From assembly GCA_019914995.1 (NCBI GenBank), contig CM034133.1, positions 8,884,495 through 8,948,494 of the forward strand: DNA of 64,000 bases, read 5' to 3'. The stretch comes from Acanthochlamys bracteata. Taxonomy: Eukaryota > Streptophyta > Magnoliopsida > Pandanales > Velloziaceae. Every line of letters begins with the position of its first letter. The first letter of the stretch is position 1. A program made the position numbers and the translations under genes. This document shows, in pieces, positions 37,558 to 47,379 of the stretch. Below the pieces are notes generated by a model. That model did not search any database, was not told the DNA's origin, and saw nothing but the letters and a program-made list of their open reading frames with translations.

Positions 37558-38690
37558 TGTTTGATACTTGCTAGTTTTTCATGATTCATAAGCCAGGAAA
37601 TATTCAATATATATATAACTTTTACTAATTTTTATTAAATTTCAATTATATAAATTCTCTTTTAAAATTTTATTTAAAACAATTCCAAACATTTCTTTGA
37701 GAAGAAAAACAACACAATTCATCACTTATCTACTTTCACATCAATCATGATCACATCAACATGGCATGGATAAGCTCTCTCTAGTAATATCTCATAGCAG
37801 AGAACAACAGTTATCATCTTCATAGACACAGATAATGAACAACTAGCTAAAGTAAAGGACCAGAGCCCTCAGATTTTTAAGTCGGAAAACTTCCAGCAGA
37901 GGCGTTTGTGGTTTCATTCCAAAAAAATAATGTTTTAAATTAAATTATATTATTTTAATATATATAAAATATAAAATTTTATTTAAAAATTTTTAAAAAG
38001 TTACAATTTAGATAAAAGGATAAAACTTTTTTTTAAAACTAAAAATATTTTTTATTTAAAAAAATTTCATTTTAGAAGTGCTATCAAACGTTCGCATGAA
38101 ACCCAATTTAATGGAGTTAACTCATCGATGCCGCAGTGTAACGCTTATAGTTAAACATCAAACGATGTTAGATGTTTAAATCTCTTAAATTCACAGTAAT
38201 TTTTTTGAAACTGTGTCTCTAAAAGTAAATTACTTAAAACAAAATTTAGAACTAAATTTAAATTTTATAGTTTTAGTATTAAAAATATATTTAACAAATT
38301 AAAAATTATTTCTAAATGAGTTCCCTTTTTAATTGGGAGATGGGAGCAGAAGTAACAAACAAAACCAAATCATAAGCAAGGCAAAAAGTAGAACCTGCAG
38401 CACTCATGCTTACATTCGTTGATATGATCAATGTGTACTAACATCACAGGTTAATAATCTCAAGAACAAGAAACATTTCAATCCACACTTAACTATTTTT
38501 CCATGTAAAAGCTTCAAGATTTTTCCAAAATGTGCGATTCTTTTGAAATATACATAACAACCTTCAAAAAATTCCTGCTTTTGACTTCCCTCGATTCTTC
38601 ATCTTCTTCAAATTCAAACAAGTTTGCTACACAAGATGCTTCAAAGATTCATTTCATACATTACCGTTCAATCTTTGCTTTGAAAAATTT
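37558..38690. other. Intergenic between convergent ABCG and AHL genes
   Basis: 3' UTRs are expected at both ends (about 37558-37870 and 38340-38690). A decayed family A-like block (about 37912-38095) and a short family B-like block (38216-38325) lie between. No gene is seen. Confidence 0.5.
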
Positions 38691-39353
38691 TCATCGGTGA
38701 TGATCGCGAATGCGTGCAGCAGTAGCAGTAGCAGCGGTAGGTTTAACATCTTTTTGAATGAGAACTCGTTCAGGCAACCGATACAGCTCCGATCTTTGAA
38801 ACTCAGCAGCAACCAACACAACATTGCACGCCGCCGTTAACCTTCCGGCAACAATCCCACCAATAACCTGGCCATGCCCACCAGCCAACGTCACACCAAC
38901 ATTCCCAAACCCAGCAAGATTCAATCTTTTTTCTTCTTTGGGCGGAAGAAAAGTTCCCGAAACTGACAGAATCTCAAATCTACCATGTAACGTAATCAAC
39001 TCAGTTGTCTGCTTGAGTGAAACATCAACAACTGCTCCGGTGCCGGAGAGGATTGAGATACCAGTGTTGCGGTTTCGCGCGAAGGAAGAAATCGTGTACA
39101 CAATGTCGCAGCCGGAAGAAAGATCGAGGATTAACGGGCGAAGACAGAAATCTGTGACGATTTCTTGGGTAATCGTTATGGGCGGTTTCGGTTTGTTCTT
39201 GGATCCCATTGGTCTTCCTCGCCGTGGTTTCTTTGCAGAAGGTGTAGATGGGTTACTATCGTTGTTATCATTAGGCCCTTCACTGTTGTCGTTGTTGTTG
39301 AAGGGTTGAGAAGAAGAAGATGAGAAAATGACGAGTTGGCTGTTGGTCGCCAT
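38691..39353 (-). CDS. AT-hook motif nuclear-localized (AHL) protein
   Basis: Single exon, 220 residues. AHL proteins bind the minor groove of AT-rich DNA and form trimers through a PPC/DUF296 domain to regulate chromatin and growth. An acidic/Asn-rich N-terminus is followed by the AT-hook RRGRPMGSKNKPKPP near residues 44-58. The PPC domain then runs from about 60 to 195, with LDLSSGCDIVYTISSFARNR, ISILSGTGAVVDVSL, LHGRFEILSVSGTFLPP and LAGGHGQVIGGIVAG. The GRFEIL core needed for PPC function in this family is intact. The usual GGQGQVVGG is GGHGQVIGG. The single AT-hook directly before PPC suits the intronless AHL class. It stands head-to-head with the quinone reductase gene, about 780 bases apart. 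Confidence 0.92.
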   Translation of the reverse strand: MATNSQLVIFSSSSSQPFNNNDNSEGPNDNNDSNPSTPSAKKPRRGRPMGSKNKPKPPITITQEIVTDFCLRPLILDLSSGCDIVYTISSFARNRNTGISILSGTGAVVDVSLKQTTELITLHGRFEILSVSGTFLPPKEEKRLNLAGFGNVGVTLAGGHGQVIGGIVAGRLTAACNVVLVAAEFQRSELYRLPERVLIQKDVKPTAATATAARIRDHHR

Positions 39354-40133
39354 TGTCGGAAAGACTGAAGCTTTTTTTTGTTTTTTTCTCGGTTCTGTTT
39401 ATTTTCTTGATTCAAATGAGGAGAAGAAGAAGAGTTATGAAAATAGCGAAGATTTTGGTAGTTGCATTATTGGGCTAGTAATATTTGTGTTTTGCATAAG
39501 TAGCAACTGCATAGTTTCGTTTGGTAGTATAAGGTCTCCTTTCTTAAGTGTATTTTTATCTATCAGATTTTGAATTCATATTTATTTTTAAAAATTATAA
39601 TTAAATCCGAGTTGACCAAATTTATATCTAATTTATTTCTCATCAAAATCAATTTTATCTAATTAAATTTCGCTTTTTACGAACTAAAGCACACCCTAAA
39701 AGAAAAGAATCTGGTATTAAATTCTAGATTCTGCTGAAACATAGAAGTTGAGAAAAGATAATTTTGTTTGCATTTTAATATAATGATTTTAGCATGAGAT
39801 TAATGATGTGAATTGTAGTTAAGAAATATGTAACCTTTTTTAATTATAAATTTTCTTAGATTTATTAAACAAATATCATTGTTTTTATTTTTTAGTACAT
39901 TCTAACAACAAAAAAACCCAATTGTTTTAGTCTATTTGATTTTTTTTCTCAAAATTTTCAAAATCTCGAATATATTTTCTCTCAGATTGTTTATTTTCTT
40001 TCTGGATAATAATAAGCAAACAAACAAAAAAGGGTAATGGTGATCGGTGTCACACTCTGCTACTTTTCTTCTCTACTTTCGTTGGGATTAAAAAAATAAA
40101 AATAAAGAAAGATTTAAGAAAAATCCAATAGAA
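39354..40133. promoter_or_regulatory. Shared intergenic region of a divergent gene pair
   Basis: About 780 bases separate the AHL start (minus strand) and the quinone reductase start (plus strand). The region must hold both leaders and promoters. The AHL side is CT-rich on the minus strand (39360-39440). No specific element is called. Confidence 0.4.
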
Positions 40134-42250
40134 ATGGGTCAATGCTTCTCTACAATTACTACTTCCACGAAAAGCAGATCAACAGCAGCAGTGGGCAACG
40201 AAGATACAACGATACCTTCGCCGCCGCCGCCGCCACCGCCGGAGACGTTGTGCGACAGCAGTAGCAGCAGCGAGCAGAAGAAGATTGTGAAGATGGCTGC
40301 GGCAGTTAAGCCTGTTGTAAAGGTCGCTGCTTTATGTGGATCGCTCCGCAAAGCTTCCACCAATCGCGGTCTCGTTCGCGCAGGTGTCAATCTCTTTGTT
40401 CTACAAAGTTTTATTTATTTTTCTTCTTCGTTTTCTTTTTCTTGCTTACTTTTGAGTTTCTTCAGTTGGATTTTTAGTTAAAACAGTGCTCTTGTTGTTT
40501 ATTTGCTTATCAAAAGAGTGTACGATGGTTGATTTTTTGGTTTATTTGGTTGGTTCGCTGATTCAAAGATTGTTCCTTTGTTTAACATTTTGATTTGAAG
40601 AGTGTTTCTTTTGTTGATTTCCTGATATAAGGAGTGTTGTTTGTCTTTTCTAATTAAAAGAGCATTATTTTGGTAGATATTATTTGTTTAAGTATAGAAA
40701 ATTGATTTCTTGAGCTGTAGTTACCTTCTGTTGGCTTTCAGGGACGTTCTAATTTCATATGACTGTATATGTCTCGAATTTGTTTCATTGAAATAAAGCA
40801 TATAGAATGTCTATTTATAAGTATATTTTGGAACAATTTTTTTCTGACCTAGTGAAACAGTTTTCTTCAAAAGCATAGAAATGATAACTGTTGTATTCCG
40901 TTATAGACTTGAACTGTAATGAATAATTTAGATATGAAAGCTACTAATGAATCGAGAATGATGTCCATACGCGAGACGCCTTCATATATTGATGTCTGGT
41001 TATTGATGCTTTGAAACAGTTGTCTAGATGTTAACTCAATCTTTTGTGCTGACACTTTCTGAAGCAATTCAGCTCTGCGAAGAATCGATCCCAGGGATGA
41101 AGATAGAATATGTTGATATTTCGCTGCTGCCATTCCTCAACACGGATCTTGAGAACAATGGGAGATTCCCGCCAGCTGTTGAGACTTTTCGCAGCAAGAT
41201 ACTTGAAGCTGACAGCATCCTTTTTGCTTCGCCAGAGTATAACTACTCCTTCACTGGTACAGCATATTTGTGTTTCCTATTTGCTTTTGCTTAGTGTATA
41301 TCTGAGAGTCAGATTCAATGGGAAAAAGCAACATTAAGAGAATTGGGTAATGCAAGTAGCTTCATAGCATCTTATATTTGATTGAAATATAACTTACGCA
41401 CAATTTTGGAGGACACTAGCCTCAAATAATTGGCAAGCATTTACCGTGAGCAGCATATCTGAAATGAACCAATAAATTGTTTCCATGTTGAATGCTAAAG
41501 ACAATCTGTTGATTATGTAGAGTACATATGGATCACAGGGACATGTGTATAAAGAATGTGGTAAGTGATATGTTTGTACTTTGAGAAAACTGAAGTATGA
41601 GAACATGCAATGGAAACTTGTAAGAAAAGAAATAGCAAGTTGAATCACTGTTATTTTCATTCTTTAAAGCACTTCTTGCAGTCATGCGGGCATGCTTGAT
41701 ACAATTCTCTAGTTGTTGTAACTTTTCCTGTTCACAGTAGCATTGGCTACAACATGGAAGATCAACTTATAACAAAGATTTACTCTGATCTTGTTTCAAG
41801 TTTTTGCACTATTGTGATTTTTAATAGGATTATCATGAGTACTTAATCATTGCTAAGCTAAGTGAAATTCAGGCAATTTGTTAAGTACATAAACATGATA
41901 TCCGCGCATGACTTTGCTGTTATTATTTCTGTTGGCTACTTGCAGGCCCTTTGAAGAACGCTATTGACTGGGCATCTCGAGCAACAAATGTGTGGGCAGA
42001 CAAGCCAGCTGCAATAGTAAGCTCCGGTGGAGGTTTCGGAGGGGGCAGGTCACAGTACCATCTTCGACAAGTGGGAGTCTTTTTAGATCTTCATTTCATA
42101 AACAAGCCCGAACTGTTTGTTCACGAATTCCAACCTCCTAAGAAATTCGACAGCAATGGAGACTTGGTAGATCCCGAAACCAAAGAAAGGTTGAAGAAAG
42201 TATTGCTATCCTTGCAGGCTTTCACTCTTCGGCTCCAGAACAAGTGTTGA
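40134..42250 (+). CDS. NQR: NAD(P)H:quinone oxidoreductase (flavodoxin-fold)
   Basis: An FMN-dependent two-electron quinone reductase, homologous to Arabidopsis NQR, which protects against quinone redox cycling. Exons 40134-40383, 41065-41256 and 41946-42250 join in phase to 248 residues. The catalytic part starts at MAAAVKPVVKVAALCGSLRK (Met53). Conserved blocks are IEYVDISLLPFLNTDLE, ILEADSILFASPEYNYS, PLKNAIDWASR, SSGGGFGGGRSQYHLRQ and VFLDLHFINKPE, ending LLSLQAFTLRL. Ahead of this lies a 52-residue extension, MGQCFST... with a poly-proline run, absent from the Arabidopsis protein as I recall it. The extension is in frame with the body and in the same exon, and its first residues fit an N-myristoylation plus S-acylation signal. 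A start at Met53 would give the usual cytosolic enzyme. Confidence 0.92.
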
Positions 42251-42474
42251 AGATGTCATTTTTTCGAGTCAGTCATTCTTCATTGAAGTCATTGTGCTGG
42301 TGCTGGACTGAATTAAGTTGGTTGCTCTTTTTCAAAAGTTTCAATGTACCTTAGTCTTCACGTTTGTTTGGTGGGTCAAGTTCAGGTACTCAAAAATAAG
42401 ATGTACACGAAAGTCTATTCCTTTTACTCTTCCAACTTTTCAGACTCAAGCTTGGAAATGTTTGCCACACAGTG

Positions 42475-42727
42475 GACGTAGTGCTTATGAAATAGAATTT
42501 TTCTGAAATAAAAAATATTTTTTTTTTTTGAAAATAAGTTTTAATTTTTTTTTATTTTAAAAAAAATAATTAAAATATGTAATAAAAAAATTTTATTTCG
42601 TAGAATTTTTTTATATTTTTTAAATTTTTAAATAAATTTTTTATATATTTATAAAATATGTATTGAAAAATATGAAATGAAAAAAGATTAATAAGTAGCT
42701 TATCATAAGCTGTGCCAAGCGGACTCT
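42475..42727 (+). mobile_element. Family A MITE
   Basis: Left GTAGTGCTTATGAAATAGAA; right TTATCATAAGCTGTGCCAAG. The interior has AATATGTAATAAAAAAATTT and TTTATAAAATATGTATTGAA as in the other copies. Confidence 0.55.
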
Positions 42728-42732
42728 CAGAA

Positions 42733-42945
42733 GTCTTAGGAAGTATTTAAAATTACTTATAAAATAGAGTTTTTTTAGAATAAAAAATATTTTTTTAAAA
42801 TAAGTTTTATTTTTTTATTTTCAAAAATTAATAAAAATATGTAATAAAAAAATTTTATTGTGGTAAAATTTTTTAAAATTTTTAAATAAATTTTTAAATA
42901 TTTAAAAATATGTATTAAAAAATATAAAATTAAAAACTTTCGTTG
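42733..42945 (+). mobile_element. Family A MITE, right end truncated
   Basis: Left AAGTATTTAAAATTACTTAT, then the family A interior; it stops before the terminal CCAAAC motif. It lies in tandem with the copy just upstream. Confidence 0.5.
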
Positions 42946-43140
42946 GAAAAATGTAATCCTAATTCGCTATCCTCGTAGTTAGGTTTCTTACGTTTATGTA
43001 GAAAATTTGTTGGCATGTTTTCATCATTACTTGTGCAAAAAATTGTTACGCAGCTCAGAGTTTTTAGTAGTATTATGATAAGGAGTTTTTATTTTAAAAT
43101 GTTTAAGCTCAATTTTTTTTAAATAAAAATAATGAAAAAT

Positions 43141-43160
43141 TATATATATATATATATATA
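43141..43160. repeat. TA dinucleotide microsatellite
   Basis: Ten uninterrupted TA units inside a decayed AT-rich repeat. Confidence 0.85.
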
Positions 43161-44540
43161 TTATTTGTATAATTTTTTGTACATTTTACATTTAAATTTT
43201 TATATAAAAAGTTTATTAAAAACTATGAGGTACTTTTTGAGTGAAAATTACTTGATAAGCTAAGTCAAAAATTCGCACCTCTACTTGGACGGAATAGGCA
43301 TTGATCTTTCAATGATAAGCGCTTTGTGTTTCATTTCAGAATAATAAATTTTTAATTCATATTTTTAATATACTTTTTATAACTTTTTAAAAAATTATTT
43401 AAAAGTTATAAAAATATTACGTAGTAAAATTTTTTATTTTTTATTTTTATTAATTTTTAAAATAAAAATAAAAATTATTTTTAAAAAATAATAAAAATAT
43501 TATTCGTTTTACAAAAACTCTATCTTAAAAATAATTCATAACGTGCAGTATGAACTTTGTTTTGCCTACTGATTTGCTCTGAATAAATAGTTGCATTTTA
43601 ATTCAGAACTCAAGTCTGTGAAAAAGAATGTGTCAGTCTACTTTGAAGAAAAATTTTGTTCATCTTTTCAACAAATATAAATTGTGAGATTTTTGAACAC
43701 TATTGCTCCGTTGGTTCCATAATATTTGTTTCTTTCTTGTGGAAGCAGCAAAACCTTTTCACCTAATAACAATAATATACATAAGCAAAAATATCAGGCA
43801 CCCAATTTGACACAAGGACCTGAAACTTATAAGTTTAAAAAATAATCTTATTATTATGACAACTTAGAGCTTACAATGACTTGGTAAATATTTTTTTACT
43901 AAACATTTATTTCCTATGAACAAATTTCTTTTTTAAAAACTTTTTTGTGTCTAATCCAGACACTTGCTATGGACGAACATTCGTATAAGTCTCCGTAAGC
44001 GGTTTCTAAAGTCCAACTTCAAAGTTATACTTTGAAGTCTTGAACCATTTTTCTGAGTTTTCAAAGAGAAAGTGACCAGAACACTATTCATTATGATCAT
44101 AGTAAGACTAACATTAGCACCAAATTTTAAAAGAAAAAAACTGCTGGAGTCTTACCTTAAGCGGTCGGTAGTGCTCAGGATGAGTAAATTTTTCTCAAGG
44201 AGAAATCTTGTTTTTGTGGCTGTGTGAGGAAAAAGCTTCAACCTTTCCCTCCACTCTAAGATGTCCCAAGTCCATCTGCCGTAACATCACCAGCAACAAC
44301 AGCAAGATCTCAACCAAATGATCCCCCTCTACTGAAGTTGTCCCAACAACAATCACAACAACAAGAAGCTATCCTTCCATCTCCACTCAATTCTTCCCAA
44401 AAAGCAGCACAACCCCAAAAAGTTCTTCTAGAGAACCTAACTTCAACCACCACAATCATACTTTATCTTCTTGCTTCTTGTTGGTTCTCAACAAGAAAGT
44501 TTCCATCTAAGAACAACAAACATGTAATACAACTTCCCGA

Positions 44541-45770
44541 ATGGAGCCATTCAAGGGATCAACAGGTTTCTGCTACCATGAAGAGCATGCTGCAGTCATA
44601 GACGTTTATGTTCACCATGCCCGTGACATCCACAATATCTGCATCTATGATGATCAAGATGTGTATGCAAAGTTTTCTTTCACTTGTAGCCCTGAAGACA
44701 CTGTCTCAACTAGAATAGTTCATAGTGGTGGCAAGAACCCTTGCTTCAATGAGCTCCTTCGCCTTAAACTTGAGCGGCCACCATGTGAAGCTGTCCTCAA
44801 GTGTGAGATATGGGTGCCAAGCCGTGCCCCCTGCTACATGGAAGATCAACTTCTTGGATTTGCTCTTGTGCCCTTATCTTTAGTAGTTTCTGCAGAGAAT
44901 AACAAGTTAACCGATGACTTCACGTTGTCATCCACTGATCTCTTTCACTCTCCTGCAGGCAAGGTGAAGCTAACACTCTCTCTTGATGCTTCCTCAGATG
45001 GGAAAACTTTTGCAGCACCAACACCCAGTTTATCTTCTTCCATTAGCTCAGAGGTTGTGCTGCTTGACCTTGCAGAATATGGAAGAATAGAGTTCACCGA
45101 CATCACTGCTACCTGTGAAAACCAGCGCATGGCCAAGGAGTACTTTGACATGACTGCACCAAGGATAACAACTACTACTACCTTTCCCTTCCTCTATTTC
45201 GGAGCTTCTTCGAATTTCATCAATGACTATGACATGAGCAATGCAAACAACTTGATTGGAGACAATAATGGCGGTTCTGTTTATCCTAGTGAAAGCCATC
45301 TGAATTCGGGGATCTTGAGCTCCACTGCAACGAGTGCAAGTGATGATAGAAACTCTGGTGATTCTTTTGAGCCCAAGTCTGCCATCAATCACTTCAAAGA
45401 AGGATCATCAACAGCTTCATCATCAAAGGCTTTAGGTGAGAGTTACAAGCTAGATTCAGCTCAAATTCTATCAGACAAACAAGAGAAGAAAAGTGGTGGA
45501 AAGGGGCACAATAGTGAGTTCAACTCAGTTTTCCAGTCGCCGATGGCTGACATCAACCTTGAGGCAGAACAGAATGAAATGCAGCGGCAGATAGTTGACA
45601 TGTACATGAGAAGCATGCAGCAGTTCACCGAGTCGTTGGCGAAGATGAAGTTGCCAATGGATCTTGACAGTGGCAGCAATGTTACTGAAGGTCAGACCAA
45701 TAACAATTTAGAGTCCAAGGATAAGAAGGATGGCTCAAGGGTTTTCTATGGGAGCAGAGCTTTCTTCTAA
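44541..45770 (+). CDS. C2-domain (calcium-dependent lipid-binding-like) protein
   Basis: Intronless, 409 residues. An N-terminal C2 domain (about residues 17-150) shows VIDVYVHHARDIHNICIYDD, QDVYAKFSF, STRIVHSGGKNPCFNE, LKCEIWVPSRAPCYMEDQL and DDFTLSSTDLFHSPAGKVK. The middle is Ser/Asn-rich and likely disordered. The C-terminus carries a conserved helix, EMQRQIVDMYMRSMQQFTES followed by LAKMKLPMDL. Both ends match a plant family whose Arabidopsis members include At5g55530 and At1g04540, described only as C2/CaLB-domain proteins; its molecular role is not established. The full set of C2 calcium-binding aspartates is not obvious. The start fits the N-terminal length of relatives; an upstream exon cannot be excluded. 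Confidence 0.87.
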   Translation: MEPFKGSTGFCYHEEHAAVIDVYVHHARDIHNICIYDDQDVYAKFSFTCSPEDTVSTRIVHSGGKNPCFNELLRLKLERPPCEAVLKCEIWVPSRAPCYMEDQLLGFALVPLSLVVSAENNKLTDDFTLSSTDLFHSPAGKVKLTLSLDASSDGKTFAAPTPSLSSSISSEVVLLDLAEYGRIEFTDITATCENQRMAKEYFDMTAPRITTTTTFPFLYFGASSNFINDYDMSNANNLIGDNNGGSVYPSESHLNSGILSSTATSASDDRNSGDSFEPKSAINHFKEGSSTASSSKALGESYKLDSAQILSDKQEKKSGGKGHNSEFNSVFQSPMADINLEAEQNEMQRQIVDMYMRSMQQFTESLAKMKLPMDLDSGSNVTEGQTNNNLESKDKKDGSRVFYGSRAFF

Positions 45771-47379
45771 GATAAGCAAATGTTGATGCAAGTACTCTGA
45801 CGTTAAAACCAATTCTTCTTAGTCCCTGTTCTACCTGATTCTGCTTTTAGGAGTCAATTTTTCCTTCACTCTGGGTGTGTTTTGATAGCCAGCATCCATA
45901 AATTCTAAGTGCGAAGCCAGCGAGAGCAAATTCATTGCTTGCACTTCACTCTATACTCGAACAAATACTCTGTACTAGTGAGTAGAGCCACTTCCTGTTT
46001 GCTGAAGGTCAGAGCTATTTCTTGGTAACCACTCTAAGAAAAGGAACTTTCAGAAACCAGCGACAACAAGATAAGGCAAAGATTGCAAGCACAAGCAGGC
46101 ATGCATTCTCTGAATTGTACGCAGACTCGGAGAGTTACAGCATTTCTGGTTTTTATGGTTTCTAATTTTCTTTCATGGTCATTGTGAAGTTAAATGTAAT
46201 GCCGGATAATTCTTCAAAGTCGTAGTTCTGAAACATGTTGCTCACTTTGTCATTGTAAAGGCCTAATAGAGTAAAGACACCAAACCTGATCTTTTACACG
46301 GTAAACTACACATATCTGCAGGATCATACTTATTGTTATTTTCAAGGAAATATTGTAATACAGGAGAACAACATTCTGTACCATAGTCCTTTTTACTGGT
46401 GACAATATCCAGCAATTTTGTGATCTTGAAGATGACATGAGTTTTAAGGTGGAAGTTTATCCATACTCAAGTTTAAGAAACTTTTATATAGCAATTACTT
46501 GGAAAGAAACTACCTCAAGACTGGCTGAGACTTTCAAATCGGTGTCCCAAAAGTTTGAAGCCAAGCCCAAACCTTGGAAACAATAATGTGGATCAGACCA
46601 TACTTCTGACAAAATCATCATCCACATCATTGTTAAAATCTCCATAGTTACTTTAGTTGAAGTCATTGACCTTGAAAATTGCATCCAAGAATTAGAAAGA
46701 AATATAGAAATTATGAGGAGATCATGCATATCACAGAAAATGACTAAAGATCACTGATGTAAATTTGAAGCATGTCAGAGACCTATCCTATCCCTACAGA
46801 GATGTTTTAATAGGTAAGATCAAATAGCTACTTCCCAATCATGAACTAAGACTATGATTAGTTTTTGCAAAATAACACACTGCTGAATTTAATCTTCTTC
46901 ATCAGTCCTGATGAAACCTAATAAAATCTCCCTGCACTAGTGGTGAGGTCCATCAAAGGTATGTTGCCCCAAGAAGACAAGCTTTTCATCTATTATTACT
47001 ACAATGATGAAAACAACTTAAACTATTTGTATATACTATTGGAGAATGCAACACATTGCAATGCCATGATTCATTTCATGAAACTACTGATGTGCACTAA
47101 GAAAAGGTCTGCAGAGAAGAAGAATACCTCAGAAAATAGTTGATGTTACTTGCCAGACCAACCTCCATACGAGCTGCTTCATTATGGTGAAGACAGCTAT
47201 TGAGATGCTTTACTTTTCTTCACGAACTTCTTCACTTACTCAAGTGGTGAAAAGTCAGACTTGCATTCAGTAAATTTGTTTAGGATCACCTCTGATGTTT
47301 CTCTATATTACACCACTATATACCACAAGACAAATGCACAGTATGGCAACATACTTTCACTGTAGCGCAAGCATGCTGC
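45771..47379. other. Intergenic between convergent C2 and PPR genes
   Basis: Normal base composition and no transposon blocks. The left part (to about 46250) suits the C2 gene's 3' UTR. The rest has only short open frames with no recognisable domain; some of it may be the 3' UTR of the PPR gene. Confidence 0.45.

Larger units (their letters stand above)
42251..44540. other. Intergenic with tandem family A MITEs; no gene seen
   Basis: 3' UTR of the quinone reductase gene to about 42470, two adjacent family A copies (42475-42727 and 42733-42945), a TA microsatellite at 43141-43160, decayed family A-like blocks near 43085-43260 and 43350-43540. From about 43550 the DNA becomes more complex and probably holds promoter and leader of the C2-domain gene. 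A 264-base open frame at 44338-44601 is Gln/Ser-rich and overlaps the C2 start in another frame; it is not counted as a gene. Confidence 0.5.

Noticed and set aside
44338-44601. 87-residue Gln/Ser-rich frame before the C2 gene
   Set aside because: It overlaps the C2-domain coding start in a different frame and shows no family resemblance; treated as leader.
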